Of a DNA stretch of 48,277 bases, positions 36,122-44,247 are shown piece after piece; the stretch's first letter is position 1; every line of letters begins with the position of its first letter. The position numbers and the translations under genes are program-made. The notes beneath the pieces are model-generated. The model saw only the letters and a program-made list of their open reading frames with translations. It was not told the DNA's origin and ran no database searches. The DNA is from Shewanella hafniensis. GTDB lineage: Bacteria; Pseudomonadota; Gammaproteobacteria; Enterobacterales; Shewanellaceae. The stretch is taken from positions 1-48,277 of the forward strand of contig NZ_BPFD01000030.1 in NCBI RefSeq assembly GCF_019655335.1, written 5' to 3'.

Positions 36122-37246
36122 TTATTTTGTGTCCTTCTTCGCTAAACCGAGGGGATATAATTGCTGCTTAAACATGCCAACGGGCATGTAATCACCGACG
36201 ACACCATATTGCTCTGGCCACTCTTTCTGACCTCGAACTGCGGTTCCAAAGAGGTAATCTAAAAATGAAAAATGGGCGGCATAGTTACGATCTATAGCCG
36301 CCTTATCGGAAGCATGGTGCCAATGGTGGAACTGCGGGCTGACGATTAAGTAACGTAGCCAACCGAAGTTAACTTGGACATTGGCATGGTTAAATACCGC
36401 CTGTACGCCAACGATAATGACATAAATACTGATGATATCTTTGGAGAATCCCAAGATAAAAATCGGCGTAAGTACTAGACAGCGGGTGGCGATCAACTCA
36501 AACATATGTTGCCTTGATCCCGCCAGCCAATCTAAATGCTTGGCGCTATGGTGTACCGAATGGAAACGCCACAGGAATGGGATCTCATGGTAAGCGCGAT
36601 GCGCCGCATATTGCATTAAATCGGCGACCAATAGAATCAACAGCAGTTGCAACACAAAGGGCAGACCCGCGATAAAGCTTTGCACTGTGCTGGAAATGGC
36701 CCAAGAAAAGGTCGACTGCACAAATTGATTCGTCACCAATAATACAAATCCAATCGCTAAATGATTCACCAAAAAATGATTTAAATCCCCTTGCCATTCG
36801 GGTCTCAATATTGGCTGTTCAGGTTTATGGGGTAGCCATTTTTCGATAAAAATAAAAATTAAGGTTGAACCTAATAAGTCTAAAATAAACCAATCTAACC
36901 CCAGTGAGACCTTATGATTGGCAAAAGGCTCGACCTCGACTTGATGACCACCAAAGGCAATCGCCAAGCTCACAAATACCCAAGCGACAAAGCCAAATCG
37001 TTTATTTTTATTTCGAATAAAATTTAATAAACCTAAGCTGCCCGACACCACTAAGGCGACAAATATCAAACTGCGAATAATATCGACGTTATAACTTTGG
37101 CGTAATTCGGGGGTAGTCAGGTATTCAGGGAAATGAAACGCCAATACACCTAAAAACGATAATATGGCTAACATGCACGCTATGGTGCCGCTAATACTGC
37201 CTTCACCAATTTGGAAATGGCCGTCTTTAAATCCTTTGCTAATCAC
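36122..37246 (-). CDS. Fatty-acid hydroxylase / sterol desaturase family membrane protein
   Basis: 374 aa inner-membrane protein with about 7 hydrophobic segments. The di-iron histidine boxes are complete: HRAYH (216-220), HSVHH (229-233) and HHWHH (307-311). The start codon is GTG 37246, with AAGGAG 6 bases ahead. Members of this family (bacterial sterol-desaturase-like proteins) hydroxylate or desaturate lipids, carotenoids or sterol-like substrates with O2; here the substrate is not known. The 210-aa N-terminal membrane extension with the motif GGHQVEVEPFANHKVSLGLDW precedes the hydroxylase core. It stands alone. Confidence 0.88.
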   Translation of the reverse strand: MISKGFKDGHFQIGEGSISGTIACMLAILSFLGVLAFHFPEYLTTPELRQSYNVDIIRSLIFVALVVSGSLGLLNFIRNKNKRFGFVAWVFVSLAIAFGGHQVEVEPFANHKVSLGLDWFILDLLGSTLIFIFIEKWLPHKPEQPILRPEWQGDLNHFLVNHLAIGFVLLVTNQFVQSTFSWAISSTVQSFIAGLPFVLQLLLILLVADLMQYAAHRAYHEIPFLWRFHSVHHSAKHLDWLAGSRQHMFELIATRCLVLTPIFILGFSKDIISIYVIIVGVQAVFNHANVQVNFGWLRYLIVSPQFHHWHHASDKAAIDRNYAAHFSFLDYLFGTAVRGQKEWPEQYGVVGDYMPVGMFKQQLYPLGLAKKDTK

Positions 37247-37345
37247 AGTGAACTCCTTTTCCTATGCTGCTCGCGTTATCCACACAACCACCACTCAGCT
37301 TAATTTTTGCCGATTAGCCTACATTAACCCCACTGCCACAATCAA

Positions 37346-37370
37346 TAAAAAGCGCTACCTAAGTAGCGCT
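37346..37370 (-). terminator. Rho-independent terminator of the DUF4397 lipoprotein gene
   Basis: On the minus strand AGCGCTAC pairs with GTAGCGCT across a four-base loop and is followed by five T residues. It begins 33 bases after the gene's stop. Confidence 0.82.
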
Positions 37371-37402
37371 CTTGTATTAGCTAAGTTCACTCACCTTAAC
37401 GG

Positions 37403-38776
37403 TTAGAGCTCAATCAAGTTATAACCAAAGCTAGTGGCAGCATCTTTATTCAGCACCATAGTGACATTATCTTCATTGCTGAAATCCATTAAATCGGAGG
37501 CATAGACAACGGTTTTAGTGCCGTTTTCGACTGCGATGACTTTAATAGAATATTCGCCTGCAGGTACAGTCACTGACTGAGGGCTAGCTGGGTTGACCGC
37601 AGTGATTTTATTTACCGCAGTTTCAATCGTGTCATTTGCTTTTAAGAAATATACAGTGAGATTACTTTTATCGGCAAAACTCACGATGTCAAACTTAAAG
37701 CTATAGGGACTTGGCGTCTGAGTTTGCTTCATCTCCATCGCCTTCACTTGGCTGCCCTGCTCTGTCGCCTGCTCGTAAATGAAAATGGTTTTAATATCAT
37801 CTTGATTAAGGGTGATCAGCACATTGTCGAGTAATTTAGCTTGGCTTGTATGGTCAAGTACGCTCACACCAAAGTCATTAAACTCGGCGCCTTGGTAAGC
37901 TGTTACGCCGAAGGGGGCAACATTGCTAAATAGCGCTTCTTGCTTACTACTCACCACTTTCACATCAACATTATGTGTAGCCAAACCGTTGAATACTCTA
38001 AAGTCTACACTGCTTTCGAGGGCGACATGGTTACGCACATTGGTGGTTGAGTCGACGCTGTCTAAACTGATTTTAGCGGCTGAAGCGCCAAAGCTTTCCC
38101 TTAAAATCAACTTATAAGGCACCTTGGTTTTAAAGTTAATGCTTGCCGTGGTGTAACTGATATTGGTCGTACCCGCCGCAGTCAGATAAATTTTATAGTC
38201 GCCCGTATCTAAAATCTGTGGTGTTGAAACCTCACCATAGGAGACGCTGCCTAGCATCACTGCATCGGCAAAGCCTTTATCCGCTTTGGCAATATAGGCA
38301 TCGTAGGCAGGTGCATCAGTCGCAGTGTGTGCAATCAATAATTGCATCTTGCTCTTGTCCACTTCGGCATTTTGTTTATCGAGCTCGGTACGCGAGTAAT
38401 TAATATTCAAAAGGGCTGGCGAGGCAAAATCCCCATGCAATACAAAGAAATGGTCGGTTGCCGTTTTTAAATCGATATTCTCTTTGTAGAGTGAAATATC
38501 TTTATTTGCCGCATCCTTACCCATCACCTCTACTTCACTCACACCGGGGGTAGATGTAAATCGTGGCATCGCATCTGCGTAGCTCACGCTTTCATAGGTT
38601 TTATCGCCAATCTTCAGCGCGGTAGCAGTGCTCCCCACTGTCGCATTATAGAATTGCACATAAGTATCAGTTTTAGAGGTATCCTCATCCTTGTCATTAT
38701 CAGAACCACCGCAAGCGGTCACGCCTAAACAGGCGAAGGTCAAAACCGCGAATCCCTTTAGCTTACTTTTTATCAT
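37403..38776 (-). CDS. DUF4397 domain lipoprotein, putative
   Basis: 457 aa. I start it at ATG 38776 because GAGGG lies 5 bases ahead. The signal peptide ends in a lipobox (GVTACGG), so the protein is a lipoprotein, probably outer-membrane or surface-exposed. The mature part has repeated beta-rich modules of DUF4397 type: YVQFYNATVGSTATALKIGDKTYESVSYADAM, MQLLIAHTATDAPAYDAYIAKADKGF..VSYGEVS, and FRVFNGLATHNVDVKVVSSK. The segment after the lipobox is a short Asp/Glu/Lys-rich stretch (SDNDKDEDTSKTD). Function is not known; such proteins are adhesin or surface-structure candidates. It is monocistronic and is followed by a terminator. Confidence 0.8.
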   Translation of the reverse strand: MIKSKLKGFAVLTFACLGVTACGGSDNDKDEDTSKTDTYVQFYNATVGSTATALKIGDKTYESVSYADAMPRFTSTPGVSEVEVMGKDAANKDISLYKENIDLKTATDHFFVLHGDFASPALLNINYSRTELDKQNAEVDKSKMQLLIAHTATDAPAYDAYIAKADKGFADAVMLGSVSYGEVSTPQILDTGDYKIYLTAAGTTNISYTTASINFKTKVPYKLILRESFGASAAKISLDSVDSTTNVRNHVALESSVDFRVFNGLATHNVDVKVVSSKQEALFSNVAPFGVTAYQGAEFNDFGVSVLDHTSQAKLLDNVLITLNQDDIKTIFIYEQATEQGSQVKAMEMKQTQTPSPYSFKFDIVSFADKSNLTVYFLKANDTIETAVNKITAVNPASPQSVTVPAGEYSIKVIAVENGTKTVVYASDLMDFSNEDNVTMVLNKDAATSFGYNLIEL

Positions 38777-39151
38777 TGTTTCCCTCATTAGCAGACAAAA
38801 ATTCAGTTCAGTCTACGCAGTTATACAATGACAACAATGGCAATTTCCACTAAAAACAAAAACAAATATTTCACAAACTCAAACACTTAACAAACATTTC
38901 AATAACACACCAAATACTGATACAAACGCCACTTTTCGGGCTCTTAATTGATACAAATGCGATTACTGATACCTTAGTTCACATCTACAAAAACGCTTCC
39001 GCTCCAGAGCAATAAGGCTGGCATATCGAATACCTCTCTTTTAGGCTATTGCGACCATGGAGAAATCATCCACAGTTGGTGCAAACCTTGTTCGGCTTAT
39101 GCGATTGAGTTACTCTCGCACCGCCAATTAAGCCTTTGGGATGGATAGGGT
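38777..39151. other. Intergenic region between the DUF4397 and helicase genes
   Basis: 375 bases. Its AT-rich half (38810-38960) contains two near-identical 12-bp boxes, TGATACAAACGC (38918-38929) and TGATACAAATGC (38949-38960). A 24-codon frame starting at 39057 has no ribosome-binding site. I see no other feature. Confidence 0.5.
38918..38960. repeat. Two 12-bp direct boxes 31 bp apart
   Basis: TGATACAAACGC and TGATACAAATGC, start to start 31 bp, about three helical turns. Their spacing places both on one DNA face, as for a dimer-pair regulator. A third partial TGATAC lies at 38967-38972. Confidence 0.4.
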
Positions 39152-41881
39152 TTGCAAGGGATTCTTAACTACTACAAACAGTGTTTTCAACACGATAGTG
39201 CTGAAATTAACCTTTGGTCTAGCCACAAACTTGCTGAGCAAGAAAAGCTATTGCTCCAAGGTGAAGACGAGTTAAGCAGTGGCTTTCTGCCACGCTTACC
39301 GGTGCCATTTGCTCCTGCCTCGGCATTAATGGCGCGTAGTGCCTTGTATCTGCGAGAAAAAGTATTATTGCACTCTTGTCTGTTTTTCTGCGGCACTGTC
39401 GAGCTTAATGGCGAAAAACGTAAAGTCGTCACGCCACTGCTGTACCGTGAATGCCAGTTACAGGCCGATGGCGATAACATTTACCTCGAATCTAATAACA
39501 GCTTCTCTGGCGGCGGGCCATTCACCATCAATGAAGCCCTGTTAGAAAAATTAGTCGTTGAAGGACACTGCTTAAGTCAAGAGTTACGCGATAATCCAAC
39601 GGATGTCAGTGGCTGGATAGCTTGGCTGCGGGCGGGCCAAGCCGATGTTGATACCAGTCATTTATTGCATTTTCCCAAGCTGATCGATGAGACTGAATTC
39701 ACTGGCTTATGCCGTAAACGTGGGCGGTTTATGGTTAGTCGCAGCCAAATTATTCTTGCAGAGCGTTCGCAGGCAAGTCGCGGCATATTGCACGAACTCG
39801 ACAATCTCATCACAGCGCCCTCACACTCTGCGCCGCTTCAAGCGCTTTTTGGGCAAACGCCAACTCGAGATTCAGTTAGTCACAATGTCGATACCCAAGA
39901 GAATTACCTTCCTGGGCTATTAAGCCGCGCACAAATTCAAGCCTTAAAGGTGGCGGCCAACCATACTTTGGGGCAAATATCGGGCCCACCGGGAACGGGT
40001 AAAAGTTACACCATAGCCACAGTGGCGGCGGAGCAGGTATTAAGGGGTAAATCTGTCCTCATCGTCGCCCACACCGATGTTGCCGTTGATGTGATTGCCG
40101 ATAAGTTGCAGCAACAATTCCAGCTAGGGAGCAGTCTTATTCGAGCCGGCTCGCCGCAGTTTATTAAAGTCCTTAAAAACCAGATAGATGAAATGCTGCA
40201 TGGTCAGCATCCTGCGACTGCAGAAACCCTCTCAGATATCTTACTACTCAATGCAAAACAGCAACTTAATACTGTGACTCGCGAGCAAACCAAAATGGAA
40301 GCCGGTTTTATACACCATTGCCGCCACGCCATACGTCGCGGCCAAAAACTGGCGACCTTACAACAAAGACAATCACGCTGGCGCTTAGGACTTTACAACT
40401 GGGCTTACCGTGCCGGGATCAAACAGTTTGCTCAGCAATGGGATGTGCTCGATAAATTAACCGCCCTCATCGCCCAAAAAGAAGACTTAAGCCTCAAATA
40501 CTTACAATTGGCCACTCACTATCGATTACACCAATTACTCAAACATAAGCGCAGTACACTGGTGAGTTTTGCCAGTGCACTTCGCGCTCGGCAGTCCGCT
40601 AAGCAACTCGACGGTTTCTACAAAACAGATTTTGATGCCTTAAAGCAAACCTTTCCCATTTGGTTATCTAGCCTTGCCAGCTTGCATAAAGTGCTGCCCA
40701 TGGAGCAGCAAATGTTTGATCTAGTGATTATTGATGAAGCCACCCAAGCCAATATTGCCGCATGTTTACCGGCCTTACAGCGGGCAAAAGCGGCACTGGT
40801 GGTGGGCGACAGTAAACAGCTGCGCCATTTCTCGTTTTTATCCCGCGCAAAACAAACCCAAATCCAAACCCAACTTGGACTTGCTGCGGATTGCCGCGGC
40901 CTAATGAGCTACCGTGATGCCAGTATGCTCGACTTAGTATCACAATCCCTTGCGAGCCAATCCCAAGTGGTATTTTTAAATGAGCATTTTCGGAGTAAAC
41001 CTGAGCTGATCCAATTTAGTAATCAGCAGTTTTATCAAGGTATGCTGAAGATTATGCAGCACAGACCCTGCACAAGTTCAGGGCACTTACACAGAGTCCA
41101 GGTGACTGGCAACCGTGATAGCAAGGGCATTAACGCCATAGAAGCTGAGGCATTAATTGAAAAGTTAGCTCAACTGATTGATGAACAAGAGAATGCATTA
41201 GTGCCCGCCAGCATTGGAGTGCTCTCCTGTTTTCGCAATCAGACAGAGTATTTATCCCAGCAAATTCTCGCACGTTTTAGCACGCAGCAAATAGAACGTC
41301 ATCAATTACGGATTGCCACGCCCTTTGGTTTTCAAGGGGAAGAGCGCGATATTATGCTGCTGTCGTTTAGCATTACGGCCAACGACAGCCGCGCTGCCGT
41401 GTATTTAAATCGAGCCGATATGTTCAATGTCGCCATCACCCGCGCTAAACAAATGCAGTGGCTATTTTTATCGGTACAAGCGCATGAGCTCCCCAACAAT
41501 AATTTACTGGCAACTTACTTAGCATCGGCGGGCCAATTTCAAGCGGCACACAATTATGTCGATTCCCTCGATAGCTTCGGCCAGTCGGTGGCACTCGCGA
41601 TTGAAGAAAAAGGCATAACAGTCTGGCGCGCCTACCATATGGCGGGGCTAGAACTGGATATTCTGTGCCGCTATGGTAACCAATATTTAGCAATAGATTT
41701 AATCGGTTACCCAGGGCCATGGGCGGACTTTTTCGATATTGAACTGTATAAGCTGTTACAGCGCGCCGGGATTAAACTTATCCCCGTCAGCTACGGACTA
41801 TGGTGCCAACAGCAAGAATTGTGTATCCAATATATTTGCCAGCAATTGGGTATTCCCCAACAAAGTGAAAGCAGTAAATAG
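39152..41881 (+). CDS. SF1 DNA/RNA helicase (DNA2/UPF1-like) with C-terminal Vsr/DUF559-like domain
   Basis: 909 aa. Walker A GPPGTGKS at 278-285; Walker B with DEAT at 528-531; motif III-like GDSKQL at 552-557; motif IV NEHFRSK at 610-616; motif V GFQGEERD at 727-734; motif VI VAITRAK at 760-766. So an active SF1B-type helicase is likely. The last about 100 residues form a separate domain: ELDILCRYGNQYLAIDLIGYPG (834-855), then IELYKLLQRAGIKLIPVS. This is the pattern of Vsr/DUF559-like PD-(D/E)XK nuclease folds, with Asp836 and Asp849, but the expected second acidic/Lys catalytic residue is hydrophobic (Ile851), so activity is doubtful. The frame opens only at TTG 39152, since a stop lies 6 bases before; GGA lies about 6 bases upstream. 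The 270-aa N-terminus is unrecognised. The gene converges with yidZ, 5 bases away. Confidence 0.85.
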   Translation: MQGILNYYKQCFQHDSAEINLWSSHKLAEQEKLLLQGEDELSSGFLPRLPVPFAPASALMARSALYLREKVLLHSCLFFCGTVELNGEKRKVVTPLLYRECQLQADGDNIYLESNNSFSGGGPFTINEALLEKLVVEGHCLSQELRDNPTDVSGWIAWLRAGQADVDTSHLLHFPKLIDETEFTGLCRKRGRFMVSRSQIILAERSQASRGILHELDNLITAPSHSAPLQALFGQTPTRDSVSHNVDTQENYLPGLLSRAQIQALKVAANHTLGQISGPPGTGKSYTIATVAAEQVLRGKSVLIVAHTDVAVDVIADKLQQQFQLGSSLIRAGSPQFIKVLKNQIDEMLHGQHPATAETLSDILLLNAKQQLNTVTREQTKMEAGFIHHCRHAIRRGQKLATLQQRQSRWRLGLYNWAYRAGIKQFAQQWDVLDKLTALIAQKEDLSLKYLQLATHYRLHQLLKHKRSTLVSFASALRARQSAKQLDGFYKTDFDALKQTFPIWLSSLASLHKVLPMEQQMFDLVIIDEATQANIAACLPALQRAKAALVVGDSKQLRHFSFLSRAKQTQIQTQLGLAADCRGLMSYRDASMLDLVSQSLASQSQVVFLNEHFRSKPELIQFSNQQFYQGMLKIMQHRPCTSSGHLHRVQVTGNRDSKGINAIEAEALIEKLAQLIDEQENALVPASIGVLSCFRNQTEYLSQQILARFSTQQIERHQLRIATPFGFQGEERDIMLLSFSITANDSRAAVYLNRADMFNVAITRAKQMQWLFLSVQAHELPNNNLLATYLASAGQFQAAHNYVDSLDSFGQSVALAIEEKGITVWRAYHMAGLELDILCRYGNQYLAIDLIGYPGPWADFFDIELYKLLQRAGIKLIPVSYGLWCQQQELCIQYICQQLGIPQQSESSK

Positions 41882-41886
41882 AAACC

Positions 41887-42846
41887 TTAATCATGCTGTT
41901 GATAAATTGCTTTTATCTTGTTTCGCAGCCAAGTGATTTTAGGGTTGTGGCTGTTTCTCTTATGCCAAATCAAGGTGAAAGGAATGGCGAGTTTATTAAG
42001 ATATTCGCCACTTATCGGGATCGGGCGAGTGACTAAGTCAGGGTGTAATTGGCGGGCATATTGCTCACAATATTGCGGCGCTATTGCCAGCATGCTGTGG
42101 TGAGGCTCTGCCGCGACAAACAGTGACTGCTCAAAGCTGGCCAAGGTCAGTACTATATTGCGACTTAACCCAAGCTCAATAAGTACATCATCTAAGGCCC
42201 AGGTTTCGCTCTTTTCCCACAAGATATTGATATGCGAGTATTTTAAGAAAGTGTCTATATTCCACTCTTCCTGCAAGGCGGGATGATCGCGGCGTAAATA
42301 CACCTGAGGAAGATCGGTAAATAAAACCTCAAAATCGATAAAATACGGCAATAAATCAAGGGATTCCTTGGAGCGAGGATGACTTTCTCGGCCTGTAAAA
42401 CCTATGTCAGCCTCACCGCGAATAATGGCCTCCAGAGAATCATAATCCCAATTTCGTACTTTCACTTTTGCATCAGGGTAGTGTTGGTAAATCGCCTGCG
42501 TTAATTGATTAAGCATAATGAGCGACAAAGGTGACTCAAGCATCAGCTCAAAACTGAGCCCTTTAGCCATATCGTCCCCGCGCTTGCCCATAAGCTGTTT
42601 GCCCCTTTGTAACCAATCGGCTAAGTCATGCTCCATGCTTTGGGCCAATGGCGTTAACTGCAATCCCTGAGGCGTTTTAATGAATAGTGGGTCGTCAAAC
42701 CAATCACGCAATTTCGCCAAGGATTTACTCACGGTTGATGGGGTGACATTGAGCTTTTTAGCGGCCTTAGTCACACTCCGCTCTTGTAAGAGAAGTTGTA
42801 GAGTAAACAATAGATTAAGGTCAAGACGTGCGAGTGATTTCTTCAT
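41887..42846 (-). CDS. yidZ: LysR-type regulator YidZ
   Basis: 319 aa. It matches E. coli YidZ closely by memory: [76 protein letters not shown], and [15 protein letters not shown]. The winged HTH covers about 7-65 and the effector domain about 90-300. E. coli YidZ is associated with anaerobic nitric-oxide protection (per published work), but its ligand is not established. It overlaps mdtL by 26 bases, and the same mdtL-yidZ order is found in E. coli. The Shine-Dalgarno is poor, as expected for a coupled gene. Confidence 0.93.
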   Translation of the reverse strand: MKKSLARLDLNLLFTLQLLLQERSVTKAAKKLNVTPSTVSKSLAKLRDWFDDPLFIKTPQGLQLTPLAQSMEHDLADWLQRGKQLMGKRGDDMAKGLSFELMLESPLSLIMLNQLTQAIYQHYPDAKVKVRNWDYDSLEAIIRGEADIGFTGRESHPRSKESLDLLPYFIDFEVLFTDLPQVYLRRDHPALQEEWNIDTFLKYSHINILWEKSETWALDDVLIELGLSRNIVLTLASFEQSLFVAAEPHHSMLAIAPQYCEQYARQLHPDLVTRPIPISGEYLNKLAIPFTLIWHKRNSHNPKITWLRNKIKAIYQQHD

Positions 42847-44014
42847 CTAGATAAACGCTCGGTGCTGTAGGCACACATAATATGAGTAAGGTACTGATAA
42901 CAGAGCCCAAGGCTAATATCAGCAACAATATGTTAAGTGGACTAATACCTATTAATCCCATCAGCCAAATATACAGTGCTGAAGTACAAACCTGTGCAAT
43001 ACCTAACAATGAACTTGCCACCCCAGCACGCGATGCAAAGGGGCTCAGTGCTTGGCTCATAGTCACACCAAATCCAATAGCGAATCCGCTACAGACAAAA
43101 CCAAAGCCTAATAAATTCACATTAAAACTAAAATATTGCACCTGAGTTAGCACAAACACTAGCGCGGCAGCTGCAAATAACAGCTGTGAAATCAACATCA
43201 AACTTTTTTCTTTAAGCACAGCAAGTGCAAAAGGAGTCGAGAACGATACCAGCATACTCACTAACGCTGTCAATGCCATAACATTAGAATATTGGCCGCG
43301 GTCAAACCCCATCTGCCCCATGATCAGCATGGGAGACACATTGACATAACTGAGAATCGTAGTCACACCTAGAGTCGTCATAACAAGCCGGCTGAGGAAA
43401 AAGGACTGACGAAAAGATTCTTGCGGCGCCAACTGACGATTAACATCCTCAATCCTACTCTGCGCAGGTTTAGTCTCCCGTAATATAAAAATACATAGCA
43501 AACAGACTAATAGTCCCATGCCAGCCATAGTGCTAAACAGACTCTGCCAAGGGAACTTGAGCATAATTACATGCCCAATAACAGGTGCAATGACCGGGAT
43601 AATGCACGTAATACCATTGATCATTGAGAGCACTTTAGCTCGGCGCTTATCGTCTAAGGTGTCGCGTAAAATAGCAAAGGCGACAACGTAACAGGAACCA
43701 GCACCAATTCCCTGCATAAAACGTATGAGTAAGAACTGATTGCTTGTCTCAGCCATGCCACCTAAATACGAAGCTAAGGCAAAGACAATAGCGCCGAATA
43801 GAGTGACAGGCTTGCGCCCTAATCGGTCCGCTACGCTGCCAGCAAAAAGCATGGTTGCCGCCATTCCACCAAGATACACAGAAAAAGCGATATGCAACTG
43901 TGCTTCACTCGCGCCTAAATCCTGCGCGATTTGCGGTAAACCAACCAAGTACATATCTATCCCAGTTGGATACAGAAGCACTAAACAAAAACTACACAAA
44001 AGATATCGCAACAT
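42821..44014 (-). CDS. mdtL: MFS multidrug exporter MdtL
   Basis: 397 aa from ATG 44014; a GTG 9 bases upstream (44023) also has a Shine-Dalgarno (AGGAG) and cannot be excluded. The start chosen aligns with E. coli MdtL ([24 protein letters not shown]). Twelve TM segments, the MFS motif [12 protein letters not shown] after TM2, and the drug-exporter stretch [33 protein letters not shown] and FPWQSLF match MdtL throughout. It extrudes chloramphenicol-type drugs in E. coli. It forms a bicistronic unit with yidZ. Confidence 0.95.
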   Translation of the reverse strand: MLRYLLCSFCLVLLYPTGIDMYLVGLPQIAQDLGASEAQLHIAFSVYLGGMAATMLFAGSVADRLGRKPVTLFGAIVFALASYLGGMAETSNQFLLIRFMQGIGAGSCYVVAFAILRDTLDDKRRAKVLSMINGITCIIPVIAPVIGHVIMLKFPWQSLFSTMAGMGLLVCLLCIFILRETKPAQSRIEDVNRQLAPQESFRQSFFLSRLVMTTLGVTTILSYVNVSPMLIMGQMGFDRGQYSNVMALTALVSMLVSFSTPFALAVLKEKSLMLISQLLFAAAALVFVLTQVQYFSFNVNLLGFGFVCSGFAIGFGVTMSQALSPFASRAGVASSLLGIAQVCTSALYIWLMGLIGISPLNILLLILALGSVISTLLILCVPTAPSVYLDEEITRTS

Positions 44015-44170
44015 ATACCTCACCCATCTCCTCGCAAATAAGTTGCGCTTAGAGTAGTGGGGCGACCACAGTTAAGTGAGTGGCTTTTTCGACAACAGGT
44101 ATTTCCGTTTGCGACCAAGGGATATAGGCAGTGGAATTGGCCCTAAATTGAAGGAACAGAAGGAATAGAA

Positions 44171-44207
44171 ACAAAATATCCCCTGCACTGGCTAGCACAG
44201 GGGATAT
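44171..44207 (-). terminator. Terminator of the M16 peptidase gene
   Basis: On the minus strand ATATCCCCTG pairs with CAGGGGATAT over a 12-base loop, followed by TTTTGTTT. It lies 41 bases after the stop. Confidence 0.75.
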
Positions 44208-44247
44208 GGCGGCGAATGGTCAATCTTCTATTCTATGAACCCAACAC

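Noticed and set aside
39057..39131. 24-codon frame before the helicase
   Set aside because: No ribosome-binding site and no conserved pattern; probably chance.
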